This document shows positions 44,716 through 55,956 of a DNA stretch of 64,000 nt, in pieces. The DNA comes from Castanea sativa (lineage: Eukaryota > Streptophyta > Magnoliopsida > Fagales > Fagaceae). Position 1 is the stretch's first letter; each line of letters opens with the position of its first letter. The stretch covers positions 23,896,501 through 23,960,500 of the forward strand of contig NC_134021.1 in the NCBI RefSeq assembly GCF_040712315.1, read 5' to 3'. The position numbers were made by a program, and so were the translations under genes. The notes under the pieces are model-generated. The model saw only the letters and a list, made by a program, of their open reading frames with translations, was not told the DNA's origin and did no database searches.

Positions 44716-45609
44716 CTAATTTGGGCATTGTGTAGCAATATGACCTACTCCCAAACAACGAAAACACTTAATATCACGATTACGAGTTTGGGATTCATTT
44801 TTACCTTTGTTGATACTGGGAGCTTCATCTCTCCTTTTTGGTGGTTCGGCTTTAGACTTGAAAACAGCCCCTTCGTCTTTCCTCCCATTTGACCTCCATG
44901 AAGTAGAGGAGCCCGAATTTTGAAAGGACCAAGTTCCTTTCCTTTTAAGCTGTCGTTCCACCTTTATTGCCATGTGCACCATGTCCTCCAACTCCACATA
45001 GTGCTGCAACTCCACCACGTTAGGAATGTCACGATTCAGCCCATTCAGAAACCTTGCCATGGTAGCTTCTCTATCCTCCTCTACATTTGCCCGAATCATG
45101 GCAATCTCCATCTCCTTGTGGTAGTCATCCACACTCCTATAGCCTTGAGTAAGACTCTGTAATTTCTGATACAAGTCCCTATAGTAGTGACTAGGAACAA
45201 ACTGCCTCCTCATGATTGCCTTCATTTCCTCCCAACTCTCAATAGGTCTCTCATGGTTTCTCCTTCTATTCATCACAAGTTGATCCCACCATATAATAGC
45301 ATAGTTAGTAAACTTAATGACAACGAGTTTTACCTTTTTCTCCTCGAAGTAGTTGTGGCACTCAAAGATTAACTCCACCTTCTTCTCCCACTCCAAGTAT
45401 GCTTCTGTATCATTTTTCCCTTGGAATGTGGGTATCTTCATTTCTATGTTTCCTAGGTTCCTGTCAGTCCCATCTTGCCATCTTGGATCTCTTCGGAAAC
45501 CTCTACCACGCCTTTCTCCCCTTGGCACAAACCTGCCCTCATTGTTCAATGAAGCTTGATATTCTTCATCTTCAAACTCATCCTCGTGGTAGTCATCAGA
45601 ATCATTCAT
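44716..45609 (-). pseudogene. Gag of the CRM-like element
   Basis: A 297-codon minus-strand frame carries a retrotransposon gag domain ([17 protein letters not shown] at about 60-75, [23 protein letters not shown] at about 130-150) and a CCHC zinc knuckle ([14 protein letters not shown]) at the C-terminus. The acidic N-terminal part and upstream frames are broken by stops between 45610 and 45830, so the true start is uncertain. It is the longest intact gag segment in the window. Confidence 0.85.
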
Positions 45610-45829
45610 GTGAGAACGCCTTTCTTGCCTTCTAGCATTGGGCCTCTTTAGGGACGCTCCTCACGCAAAGTAGCAATAACAGTGTCTTGCCTATCTATCC
45701 GATCCTGAATCTCATTAAACACCACGTTCATGCGTTCAAATTGTTGTTACATAGCCTGCAAAATGATGGACGACTCCTCCCCTCCTTCCCTATTTGATGT
45801 TTCACACCTGAAAGACATACTTTTGAAAC

Positions 45830-46348
45830 AACAGAGAATTGTTAGAAATAATTCCTCACAACACTCCCTCACGTGTTTGCACTCAAATTATGTCACTCCC
45901 ACTCGTATTTCACTCTTAAACTAGCTTTTTTCCGATATTAGTCTCACACTCTCTTGCCTTTTTCCACTCGTAGCTTCGCCTTTTTAGTTCTGCATTAAAC
46001 TAATAAACTAGATCAAAAAATTCAACTTGTAGTGTTAAAACAAATACCAACAGCAAAAAAATATGACAAAAATACCAAATCAAAGGAAGAAGACGAAAGA
46101 AAACAATATTTTGGTCTGAGAGAACTGAAACTGCAAGCAATTTTTTTTTCTATTTCTTTTCTGATGTCTTTTTTTTTTCCTTTTTTTTTGACGTTTTTTT
46201 TTTTGGGAGCTGGGTGCACGATTTTAACCTAGTGCACGTCAACAAAAACAAAAAAATAAGAACGATGAGTGAAGAACACAAAAGAAACAAGATATGATGA
46301 TAGCAGGAAACAAAAGATAAAGGGATAGGAAACTAATTTTAGAACCTG
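45830..46348 (-). other. Leader of the CRM-like element
   Basis: Non-coding region between the primer site and gag, with poly(T)/poly(A)-rich stretches near 46141-46204. Confidence 0.6.
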
Positions 46349-46361
46349 TGCTCTGATACCA
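46349..46361 (-). other. Primer binding site, initiator tRNA-Met type
   Basis: On the minus strand TGGTATCAGAGCA lies two bases inside the 5' LTR. It complements the 3' end of plant initiator tRNA-Met. Confidence 0.88.
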
Positions 46362-46363
46362 AA

Positions 46364-47164
46364 TGATGCGAACCTCAATTGACACGCTTTGAAACCCAAC
46401 AAAAATATTGGAATATTTACCCAGGAAAGCTAAAATTCAGATTTATGATAGAAACCCTGACCTAACGTTTATAATCGAAACGCGAACCAAAGGTATAGGT
46501 TGATCTTGACCCAATGATTATAAAGAATTACGAACCGAAGGTATAAAGTTTGAACGCCACAAGGAAGAATCCTTGATAAGTTCATAGTTCTTGAAGAACC
46601 AAAAAAGAGCAAAGCCTCACATTTTCTGATTTTTATTCAATAATATTATGAAAAACGTTTACAGACTTCAGAGCCTATTTAAGGGCTCCATAAAACTTGA
46701 CAGACAAGAAAATATATTCTAAAATAACTCCTAATTGATACCTTACCATATCAGGAATCAAATTTGACCTAAAAAGCATTAAATGCACCTAAAAATAAGG
46801 AAAATACCTAAAAAAACGTTCTAAATAATAAAACCCCTAAATTCAGGTAGATTTGGTCTGAAATAACAGCTCCAGAATAAGAAAAAATCTCCATTAACTG
46901 ATATAGAGCTGGAAACTCAATCAGCCACTAATCCACACCATAAATCACTCCTAATTAAGCTAGATCAGCCCTCAATAGCTTGAATTACATTTATTACATT
47001 TTCATCGTTCTTTGGGCCAAGCTTGGAATGTCTTGTGCTAGAATCTGCCCATTAAGTGCTTCTTAGTGCTTCTTAGTGCTTCTTTGATCTTCTTCGATCT
47101 TGCCCTTGTAATAGGCTCAACAGGAACATGCAATGGATCCTTGAATGCTTGTTGATTCTCATCA
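46364..47164 (-). repeat. 5' LTR of the CRM-like element
   Basis: This copy is 21 bp longer than its partner because AGTGCTTCTT is present three times near 47054-47083, against once in the 3' LTR. Confidence 0.9.
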
Positions 47165-47169
47165 GAAAA

Positions 47170-47446
47170 CCATTCACAATTTGTGCATATTCTTCTTAAA
47201 AAAAAAAAAAATTTGGCTGCAAAAAGTGGATTTGTGTAGTGAGGCTGTTGTATTTTTTTTTTTTTTTTTTTTGGTTGCAAAATTGAATTTAAATTTTGGC
47301 CTTCAGCCAAGTAATCGTACAAAGGTTGCAATCCTCTTTGCAAATAGTTTTTTCATCGTCTTTAATGTTGCTTCAGTTTCCAACATTACACTTTCTTTTT
47401 CTTTCTCAATCTTTTTTTCTTCTAAATTCATGGTGGGCAAATCAGT
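47170..47446. other. Short spacer between the CRM-like element and element 2
   Basis: Remaining host or older DNA with a poly(T) run at about 47252-47271. The plus-strand frame across this segment runs into the next LTR and is not a gene. Confidence 0.6.
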
Positions 47447-47451
47447 CCCTC

Positions 47452-47916
47452 TGATGGGACTGACGAAGATAAACATCGACGAGGTAGCATTTACGAACGA
47501 ACCTGACCAGTTATCTGCGTCATTAGAGAAAGAGTTAATGCCATTCAATGCTGCCAATAAAGCCTCAACTGTTACAAGACCAGCTGGACGAACCGGTGGA
47601 AACGCATTAAAACCCATTACTCCACTAGATACGTTATCAGGGGAGTCATTAACACCCCAACGGCTATAATCCCCAAGGATATATAAAACCCTCACAACAC
47701 CAATACAAGGTACACACAGCATCGCAACCTATACTAAGTTATTCTTGATATTTTGACTATTGCCTTCTTTCACACTGACTTGGCCATCGGAGGCGTTGTG
47801 GCAGACACCACACCGGTGACCATTCGAATAAGCTCTTGCTCCTGTAGGTTCGTCAGAGTACTACCAGGAACCATCTGGACGAATCCTAGAGAAACCGACG
47901 AGATTCTGCTTCATCA
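47452..47916 (+). repeat. 5' LTR of element 2
   Basis: It starts TGATGGGACTGACGAAG and ends CTGCTTCATCA. A TATATAAAACC motif near 47678 is a likely TATA box for the sense transcript. Confidence 0.92.
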
Positions 47917-47919
47917 ATT

Positions 47920-47936
47920 TGGCGCCGTCTGTGGGA
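47920..47936 (+). other. Primer binding site of element 2
   Basis: TGGCGCCGTCTGTGGGA lies three bases after the LTR, the form seen in many plant Tat/Athila-type elements. I cannot fix the tRNA species from memory. Confidence 0.8.
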
Positions 47937-47980
47937 ACGATTTTCTCATACAACGAGAACGTGGTTCCTACCAGCTCCAG

Positions 47981-49246
47981 ATGGAATCCAATCAAGACTT
48001 AACGGCCTTGGCACAGCAAGTTCGAAATCTCGCGGCCACCGTCGAGGAACTCACCAGACAGAATTAGGAGATGAGACAGAGGTTACAGCAAGAGGAGAAC
48101 CGGTCAAGAGCTGTCCAAGAGGATGAGGGGGATAGCCACGGAAGAAGTGACCGACGGAGAACTGTTACCCCAGAGGAACAACATTCCGACATCCTCCAAG
48201 AGATGAGAAAGGAGATGGATGAATTAAGAAATGCCATCAAAGAGAAGACGGATCGAAGCCTAGATAAAATGGTCAGGGCGACGGACTCCCCTTTTACCGT
48301 GGCGGTCTTAGAACGACCGGTACCAGCGAAATTTTGGCTGCCTCAGCTCGAGCCTTTTGACGGGCTCAAGGATCCCCAAGATCACCTTAATACCTTCAAG
48401 ACGACCTTAGGCCTTCAACAGCCCCCTGATGAGATCATGTGTCGTTCCTTCCCTACTACGCTGAAGGGAGCTGGACGAGAGTGGTTCACGAGATTGCCCA
48501 CTTCGTCCATCGACAACTTTGAGCAGTTAAGTAATGCTTTCCTGCGCCATTTTGTCGGGGGGCAACGCCCCAAGAGACCAGCGGATCACCTACTCACTAT
48601 TAAGCAAGGAGAGAGGGAGACCTTGCGGTCGTACGTAAAACGCTTCACTCGAGAGACCCTAGAGGTGGACGACGCGGACGACAAGGTCCAGCTGACAACA
48701 TTTAAAGCAGGGCTTAAGTCCAGAGAATTCGTCGTCTCACTAGCAAAGAATCCGCCCCGGACAATGGCGGAGATGCTATTGAAAGCCCAAAAGTACATGA
48801 ATGCTGAGGACGCGCTGGCGGCCATCATAGACGAGGAAAAGCCGAAGAAGGAAGGAAGGAAGGAAGACAAACGTAGGGGACAAAAGAGGGAGCGCCCAAG
48901 CCACCGAGGAGGTGACAATGACAGACGAAGGGACGAGAAAGCTCCACGACCGGTAAAATTCACACCTCTAATTATGCCTGTTGACAAGATTTTGACGCAG
49001 ATCCAGTATCAACACCACCTAAAATGGCCGAGACCCTTGCACTCGTCACCAGACGTGCGCGACAAAAACAAATACTGCCGGTTCCACAAGGATCACGGCC
49101 ATTACACGGAGGATTGCCGAGACCTGAAAGGACAGATAGAAGAGTTGACACGAAAAGGAAAGCTTCAGAAATATGTAAAAAAAAGGGGACTTCGGAAGGT
49201 TCAGGGAGGGCGACAAGAGCCAACGCGAATCCTCGTCCAAGAATGA
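47981..49246 (+). pseudogene. Element 2 gag
   Basis: The frame starts at ATG 47981 and, apart from one TAG at 48065-48067, runs to 49246. It reads a coiled N-terminal part, the gag core ([21 protein letters not shown] at about 48335-48410; [15 protein letters not shown]), a very basic linker (48840-48960) and a zinc knuckle [14 protein letters not shown] of C-x2-H-x4-H-x4-C form near 49078. A conserved (G)[15 protein letters not shown] helix follows. Its partner in element 1 has the same layout. Confidence 0.88.
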
Positions 49247-51903
49247 GATTTGCCCATCTCAACCACAACAGGATGTGATCGGGGAGATAAGCACAATCGC
49301 AGGGGGACCCTTCATGGGGGGGGTCATACAAGTCGCTCAAGAAAGCATGCCAGAGGCAAGTAAACAACGTCCATATGGAACCCCTGCTGAAGCAGAGACG
49401 GATGAACCAGGACATATTCTTCAGCGAAGAGGATGCTCGGGGGGTAAAGCAGCCCCATAACGACCCCTTGGTTATAACACTCACAATCGAATGATTTAAC
49501 ACTAAAAGGATCCTCGTCGACAATGGCAGCTCCGCAGACATCATGTACTTACCGACCTTCCAGCAATTGAAACTAGATCCTGATAGGCTGCGCCCATTCG
49601 ATTCCCCCCTTGTCAGCTTCAGCGGAGACAGAGTATATCCCAAGGGTATCGTAACGCTAAAAGTCACAATAGGCACCTACCCGAAACAGCAGACCCGTCA
49701 ACTAGATTTCCTGGTGGTAGATTGCCCCTCCTCATATAACGTGATCATTGGGAGACCCACGCTTAACAAGTGGAGAGCAGCCACGTCCACCTACTGCCTA
49801 AAGATAAAATTTCCAACCGAAAACGGAGTCGGCGAAGTAAAAGGAGACCAAGTTTTGGCCAGAGAATGCTACCAGGCCGTGCTGGCTAGAAGGGAAAACC
49901 ATGCGTGGACAATCGAGGGGAAAAAAGAAGACAACATGGAAGCCCTGGAAACAGTAGAACTCGTCGAGGGGAGCTTCAAAGGTAACGAGGATAGGAACAA
50001 CCGTAAGCCCTGAAATGAGAAATAAACTCGTTCACTTCCTTAAGGGAAACTTAGACATATTTGCATGGAGTCACGATGATATGCCCGGTATACCACGCCA
50101 AATAATCCAGCACGAGTTGAGGACAGACCCCGAGAAAAAGCCCGTCCAACAGCGACGACGGGTCTTTGCCCCCGAACGGAACCGAGCAATCACAGAAGAA
50201 GTTAACAGGTTGTTGCAAGCATACTTCATCCGAGAGGTTTACTATCCCGAGTGGCTGGCCAACGTCGTGCTGGTAAAAAAAGCAAGTGGAAAGTGGAGAA
50301 TGTACGTGGACTTTACGGACCTGAACAAGGCCTGCCCGAAGGATAGTTTTCCCCTGCCGAGGATAGATCAGTTGGTAGATTCTACGGCTGGACATAAGTT
50401 ACTAACATTCATGGATGCATTTTCAGGATACAACCAGATAAAAATGGCTGAGGAAGATTAGGAAAAAACTACTTTCATCACAAGTCAAGGACTCTACTGC
50501 TATAAGGTAATGCCCTTCGGACTGAAGAACACAGGAGCAACATACCAAAGACTGGTAAACAAGATGTTCAGCAAACAAATTGGTAGAAATATAGAGGTAT
50601 ATGTGGACGATATGCTCGTCAAGAGCAAAGAAGAATTGACTCACCTGGACGACCTGGGAGAGACATTTGAAACCCTCCGGAAATACCAGATGAAGCTGAA
50701 TCCAAGTAAGTGTGTGTTCGGGGTGGCTTCAGGAAAGTTCATAGGATTCATGGTATCCCAAAGGGGAATAGAAGCAAATCCGAAAAAGATGCAAGCAATA
50801 CTCAGCATGGCGTCACCCAAGACCGTCAAAGAAGTCCAAAAGCTCACGGGAAGGATAGTTGCACTCAATAGGTTCGTCTCTAAAGAAACGGACAAATGCC
50901 TCCCCTTTTTCAAAACAATGAAGCAAGCTTTCTCTTGGACTGACGAATGTGAGGCAGCCTTTCAAGAGCTCAAGCGTTACCTCGATAGCCCGCCCATCTT
51001 GAGTCTCTCAATAGCGGGGAAAAACCTTTATTTATACCTGGCAGCATCAACCACGGCCGTCAGTGCGGCCTTAGTTCAAGAAGAAGATAAGAAGCAGCTT
51101 CCAGTTTCTATGTCAGTCAAGCCTTCTAGGGAGCATAGGCCAGGTATCCCATGATTGAGAAGATCGTTTTCGCCCTAATAGTGGCTTCACGAAAGCTACG
51201 ACCGTACTTCGAAGCACACCCTATCCTTGTAATGACGGACCAACCTATCAGAAAATCCATGAGCAAACCTGAAGCAGCTGGGAGAATGGTCCAGTGGGCA
51301 ATCGAACTCAGCCAGTTCAACATCGAATACCATCCCAGAACGGCCATCAAGGCGCAAGCTCTAGCAGACTTCATCGCCGAGTTCACCCTTCCAGAAGATG
51401 ACGACGGCAAAGACGAGGTGGAACAGTGGACGATTCAGACTGACGGATCGTCAGCCCAAAAGAGGGGAGGAGTAGGGGTCATTATAAACACTCCCAATGG
51501 AGAAAAACTCCAATATGGAGTCTAATTAAAATTCCCGGTAACCAATAACGAGGCTGAGTACGAAGGGATACTGACGGGACTAAGACTCGGCAAAGCCCTC
51601 GGGATTAAGAACCTGCTTATTCAGAGTGACTCGAAGCTGGAAATAGGGCAGATCAGGGAAGAGTATGAGGCGAAAGAAGAGAGAATGCAGAAGTGCCTCA
51701 AGCTGATTAAACATTTAGCCCGTGGGTTCGATAAGTTGGATTTCGTTCGAATCCCAAGAAACCAGAATGCGGCGGCAGATGAGGTTGCCAAAATGGCCTC
51801 GTCTGAAGAAGAACCAACGAACAGTGAAATTCTCATGAAGATTCAGAAACACCCTAGCATCGAAGAAGTCCCAGTATTCTCCATCTAGAGCATAGGTGGT
51901 TGG
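49247..51903 (+). pseudogene. Element 2 pol: protease, RT and two RNase H domains; broken
   Basis: Retropepsin appears at about 49513 ([11 protein letters not shown]) with the flap-side IIGRP near 49745. Reverse transcriptase runs from about 50030 to 50900, with [29 protein letters not shown] and the active site YVDD. The first RNase H is split by a frame change near 51130. The second has TDGSS, NNEAEYE and QSDSK acidic sites (51440-51640) with one stop near 51523. Further breaks: frame changes near 49250-49500 and 50010, and stops at 49492 and 50459. Confidence 0.88.
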
Positions 51904-53142
51904 ATGGCACCGATCGTCTCATACCTTCAAGACGGGCATCTCCCTCGTGACTCAATGGAAGCCAGGAAGATTAAAGCAAGAGCGGCCAGATTTACAATTT
52001 TGAATGATACCTTATACAAAAGACGGTTCTCCTTGCCTTATCTGAAGTGTATCGACGAGGAAGAGTCCAAGTACGTCCTTCATGAAATCCACGAAGGGAT
52101 TTGCGGAGACCACGCCGGGCCTAGATCCCTGGTAAGCAAAGTGGTTAGAGTAGGATATTTCTGGCCAACCATGCAGGCAGACGCTATGGAGCTCGTCAAG
52201 AGGTGCGATAAGTGCCAGAGGTTCGGGAACGTCCAGAGGCTGCCAGCAGAAAAGATGACAACGATTACCTCCCCGTGGCCATTCGCACAATGGGGGATTG
52301 ATATCGTCGGTCCATTACCCCAAGGAAGAGGGCAGGTAAGGTTCCTGCTCGTTGCTATCGACTATTTCACTAAATGGGTCGAAGCAGAAGCAATAGCAAC
52401 GATCACAGAGGCGAGAATCCGTAGTTTCGTGTGGAGAAATATAATTTGCAAGTTCGGGATTCCAAGAACAATTATCTCGGATAATGGTCGACAGTTCGAC
52501 AGCCAGGGATTTAGAGACTTTTGCTCAGGACTAGGTATCAGGAACAAGTTCTCATCATCGGGACACCCACAGTCGAACGGGCAAACGGAAGTAACTAATC
52601 GAACACTGCTCAGAATCATCAAAGCTCGGCTAGACGAGGCTAAGGGCGCGTGGCCGGAAGAATTGCCCAATGTCTTATGGGCCTACAGAACAACAGCAAG
52701 AACACCAACGGGAGAGACGCCTTTCAGGCTTACTTATGGTACTGAGGCAGTAATCCCAGTCGAGGTGGGTATGGCCAGCACTAGGCGAGAGATATTCCGC
52801 GAGGAGAACAATGACGACCAACTTCGAATCAATCTGGACTGCTTAGACGAGGTAAGAGACAAGGCCTCGAACATGACGATGAAGTACCAACAGAAGATGA
52901 CTGAATACTATAACAAAAGGGTCAAGCTCAGAAGACTAGGAATTGGCGACCTCGTCCTACGCAAAGTCACTACTGCAACTAAAAACTCCGCCCACGGGAA
53001 GCTCGGTCCCACATGGGAAGGACCTTACAGAGTCGTGCACTACTCCCGGCAAGGTAGCTATCATTTGGAGACCCTAGACGGACAAAAGCTCCCGCAACCC
53101 TGGAACATAGAACACTTGAAGAAGTACCACCAACAGATGTAA
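51904..53142 (+). CDS. Element 2 integrase, open frame of 412 codons
   Basis: This is the intact 3' part of pol. A His/Cys zinc-binding region (HEIHEGICGDH to CDKCQ, about residues 60-105) precedes the catalytic core with Asp in WGIDIVGP, Asp in IISDNG and Glu in HPQSNGQTEVTN, the D,D-35-E arrangement. The C-terminal part (RRLGIGDLVLRKV, KLGPTWEGPYRVV) ends at HLKKYHQQM and a stop. Integrase inserts element DNA into the host genome. In an active element it would be cut from a longer polyprotein; the ATG here is only the first Met after a stop near 51886. No chromodomain. Confidence 0.88.
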   Translation: MAPIVSYLQDGHLPRDSMEARKIKARAARFTILNDTLYKRRFSLPYLKCIDEEESKYVLHEIHEGICGDHAGPRSLVSKVVRVGYFWPTMQADAMELVKRCDKCQRFGNVQRLPAEKMTTITSPWPFAQWGIDIVGPLPQGRGQVRFLLVAIDYFTKWVEAEAIATITEARIRSFVWRNIICKFGIPRTIISDNGRQFDSQGFRDFCSGLGIRNKFSSSGHPQSNGQTEVTNRTLLRIIKARLDEAKGAWPEELPNVLWAYRTTARTPTGETPFRLTYGTEAVIPVEVGMASTRREIFREENNDDQLRINLDCLDEVRDKASNMTMKYQQKMTEYYNKRVKLRRLGIGDLVLRKVTTATKNSAHGKLGPTWEGPYRVVHYSRQGSYHLETLDGQKLPQPWNIEHLKKYHQQM

Positions 53143-53248
53143 CCCAAGAATGTACCGATTCCTCAAAATTAATGAAATAATGGTTCAAATAATGTGTTCA
53201 TACAGGTACCGTCAGTAGAAAATCCCGGAGACCCGCTACCGACAAAAC

Positions 53249-53520
53249 AAAAAAATGCCTGAGTAATAAGATTCCGCATGGACGGATGTACATTACTGAC
53301 GAAGGCAAAAAAGAAAAAAGGCCTAAGTAATAAGATTCCGCATGGATGGATGTACATTACTGACGAAGGCAAAAACAAAAAAAAACGCCTAAGTAATAAG
53401 ATTCTGCATGGACGGATGTACATTATTGATAAAGGCAAAAACAAAAAGCGCCTAAGTAAAGGAAAATGCTTAAGTAATAACGTTCCGACTAGGTGAACGT
53501 ACATTACTGACGAACACGAA
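53249..53520 (+). repeat. Short tandem array, 63-66-bp units
   Basis: GCCTAAGTAATAAGATTCCG-type unit starts lie at about 53257, 53321, 53387 and 53450, with a fifth degenerate unit after 53467. Each carries CATGGACGGATGTACATTA and a GACGAAGGCAAAAA tail. The array lies about 110 bp after the pol stop, the same place as the 151-bp array of element 1. Confidence 0.88.
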
Positions 53521-53724
53521 GAAATTGACATACAGAAAACATGTGTAAGTAGATACGATATTATAAAAGTCTAAAAACCAAAGGCCATTGTTTATACATC
53601 AAAAAACCCATAAACATTGGGCTAAAAATACACATAAAAATTTAAAGATGTTCTGGAATGAGGCACCATAAAAAATTAAAAAAAAAAGAGAAGAATTTCC
53701 TTTTTTCCTGAACAGGTGATGGGG

Positions 53725-55956
53725 TCAAACATCCAGAGTAGCGTCGTCCTCGGCAGGGGCATCAAGGGCAGGGGCTTCGACGACAGGAGCATTAGGAATG
53801 TCTCCAGGAGCTTCAGCTGCGGCGGCTTGGGCAGTTTCATCAGCAGAGATCTCCCTGTCGACCTCCTCCATGTCCAGCGCCTCCAAGTCTACCCCGGAAG
53901 GGTGCTTGATGCAATACCTCCTCAAGAGCTCGAACCCTTTAAAATACCAGCTGAAGAGCACAGAGTTGTACTCCTCAGTCTGCTGGAAGCCCTCGATGGC
54001 CCTGGAGGTGATGACCTTAATCTTTTCCTTCGCGGCTGCGAGCTGCTCGTCCTTTTCCAGAACCAGCTGCTGCTCAACTTTAAGGTCGTCACCCAGCTTC
54101 TTGACCTCTTCCTTGGAGTGGTGAACATCCTCCATCGCGGCTATCAGATCCCTCTTCAGCTTCGAGTTCTCCATCTCCAGGACTTTGATCCGAGAAAGCG
54201 AGGACTCGACCTTGGCTTCCTGAGCCAGATACTCCGCTGAAAGATGAACAGTCTCCCCCAACACCTAAAAAAAAAAAAAAACACGCGAAGGGATAAATAA
54301 AAAAAAGGCATATATGTATATGCGTCACGTAAAACAAGCAGGTTACCTAGATGAGCTTATAGATGTGATGACTCATCAACTCATTTGGGGTCAAACCTGA
54401 GAACACCTTTAGGTCCTCTGCAGTCACGAACCCATGAGCCCGCGCCGTCGCCAACTTCTCGTCGTCCCAAATGGTGGACGAGCAAGCAGCTTCCTTCCCT
54501 CTGTCCGATGTACGAGGCCTCTTTGAAGTAGGTGTCGGGATCTCTTCAACCGAGGTGCCCGGAGAAGCCGTCCTTGTCGTCTCGGCGCCCGAAATCACGG
54601 GTGTGGCCGAAGCCGTCGGAGTAACGGAAGAGACTTTCCCTTTTACACGGACCACCTTCTTCCCGAGGTTGGATAAAGGTTCGTCCTTCTTAGACCTCAT
54701 CTTCTCGTACATACCCTTATTGAATTTCGTCGTCATCTCTGTGAAAGAGGAAAATTTTATAAGAAAAAGAGCAAGTCAAACAAGTACAGCTACAGGATCA
54801 AGTCCGACGAACTCAGAGGCTTACTCTTCTTTCCCTCAATATCAAGGCTCCGCAAGACGTAGGGAGACGGATCGGGGCCGAGGTTGTAAAAAGCAAGTGT
54901 CCACGAGTCTACTAAGTCGTCCTAGTTTTCGATGGTCTGGGAATACACGATGGCCACCTCAACGCGCTTCTTGTACCTACTTTTTAGCTTTGTCCTCCGT
55001 TTAACTGCACAAGAACGAAAGAAGTTAGTAATGGTAACATCGGGGACAAAAAAACAAAAACAAAAAAAAAACAAAAAAAAAAAAAAAACGAGAAAGGAGA
55101 CTGACGCACCTAAGGTCGGGGTTCCCCACCGACGAAGCAACCTGGGGATCTCACCCCAGTCCTGGCTAGAGGGGGTCTCAAAATCGTCCCCGGACACAAA
55201 CACAAATCTGGACTTCCAATACCTGAAGGACGAAGGTAAGCCCTTGACGATCCTGGTTCTTCTCTTCCAAGGTACTAACTCATAATACCCGTACTCTTTG
55301 GACTCTTTTAGACGGTATAAATAGACAAGCTCATTTACCTTCATCATATCCCCGTTAGCAGCCAACCATATTTCCATACACTTGACCACTATTCTCCACG
55401 AATTGGGCATAAGCTGCCCAGGGGCAATCCCTAAATATGCCAGGAGCTCCATCACAAACGGGTGGACAGGAAGCCTAAGTCCACAAGTAAAAGCGGCCTC
55501 ATAGAAGCACACTTCACCTGGGAAAAACTGACAAGCCCTATCCTCGTCAGTAGGCCGACGAACACGAACCCGCTCTAGAAACTGAAACCTATCCCTAAAC
55601 CAACTGACGGCGTCAGAATCTAACCCGCACAGCTCCACGAGGGCATGAAAAGCCCTAACCTCTATAAAGGTCGACACGGCTGTGTCCCCCTCCATAAGGT
55701 CGTCGCTAGACGACAACCCAGTGTCGAGGTCACTAGACCTAACTTCAAACATCGATTGTGGCTCCCTCACCAAACCTTCGAACCAATCGACCGACTCTCG
55801 GAGCAATGGAAACAAGTCACCTAAAACAACGCCTAAGCTGCTACCCTCAAAAACAAAACCCCTCAAATTGGGAAAAGCGCCTAAAGACCCCCCTAAGCGA
55901 GCAAAGAGAAAGGAAATCGAAGAACAAGCTTCCCTAACCTCTAAATTACTGACCAT
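53725..55956 (-). pseudogene. Element 2 antisense gene, four coding exons, two nonsense codons
   Basis: On the minus strand from ATG 55956: exon 1 55956-55110 (VSNLEVREACSS, then LPVHPFVMELLAYLGIAPGQL, NSWRIVVKCMEIW, LLRRWGTPTL), intron 55109-55005 (GTGCGT..TTGTGCAG), exon 2 55004-54825 (KSRYKKRVEVAI, YNLGPDPSPYVLR), intron 54824-54739 (GTAAGC..TTTCACAG), exon 3 54738-54347 (MTTKFNKGMYEKMRSKKDEP, LMSHHIYK), intron 54346-54265 (GTAACC..TTTTTAG), exon 4 54264-53725 (long coiled coil, acidic Ala/Pro-rich tail). The joins keep one frame of 653 codons with TAG codons in exon 2 (near IEN) and at the end of exon 3. Exon 1 resembles the putative gypsy-type transposon family I recall as PF04195. No enzymatic motif seen. 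Confidence 0.82.

Larger units (their letters stand above)
42416..47164 (-). mobile_element. CRM-like Ty3/gypsy element, internally deleted
   Basis: Direct repeats of 780 bp (42416-43195) and 801 bp (46364-47164), both TG..CA, are the LTRs. Perfect 5-bp target duplications GAAAA flank them (42411-42415 and 47165-47169). The element reads on the minus strand: a primer site for initiator tRNA-Met, gag with a CCHC knuckle, protease, and then a jump from the start of reverse transcriptase straight to the end of integrase. Without RT, RNase H and the integrase core it cannot move by itself. By eye the LTRs differ at about 3-4 percent. Confidence 0.92.

Noticed and set aside
47145..47669. 174-codon plus-strand frame with a coding look
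   Set aside because: It begins in the CRM-like LTR, crosses poly(T) and ends inside the LTR of element 2, so it spans three unrelated segments.
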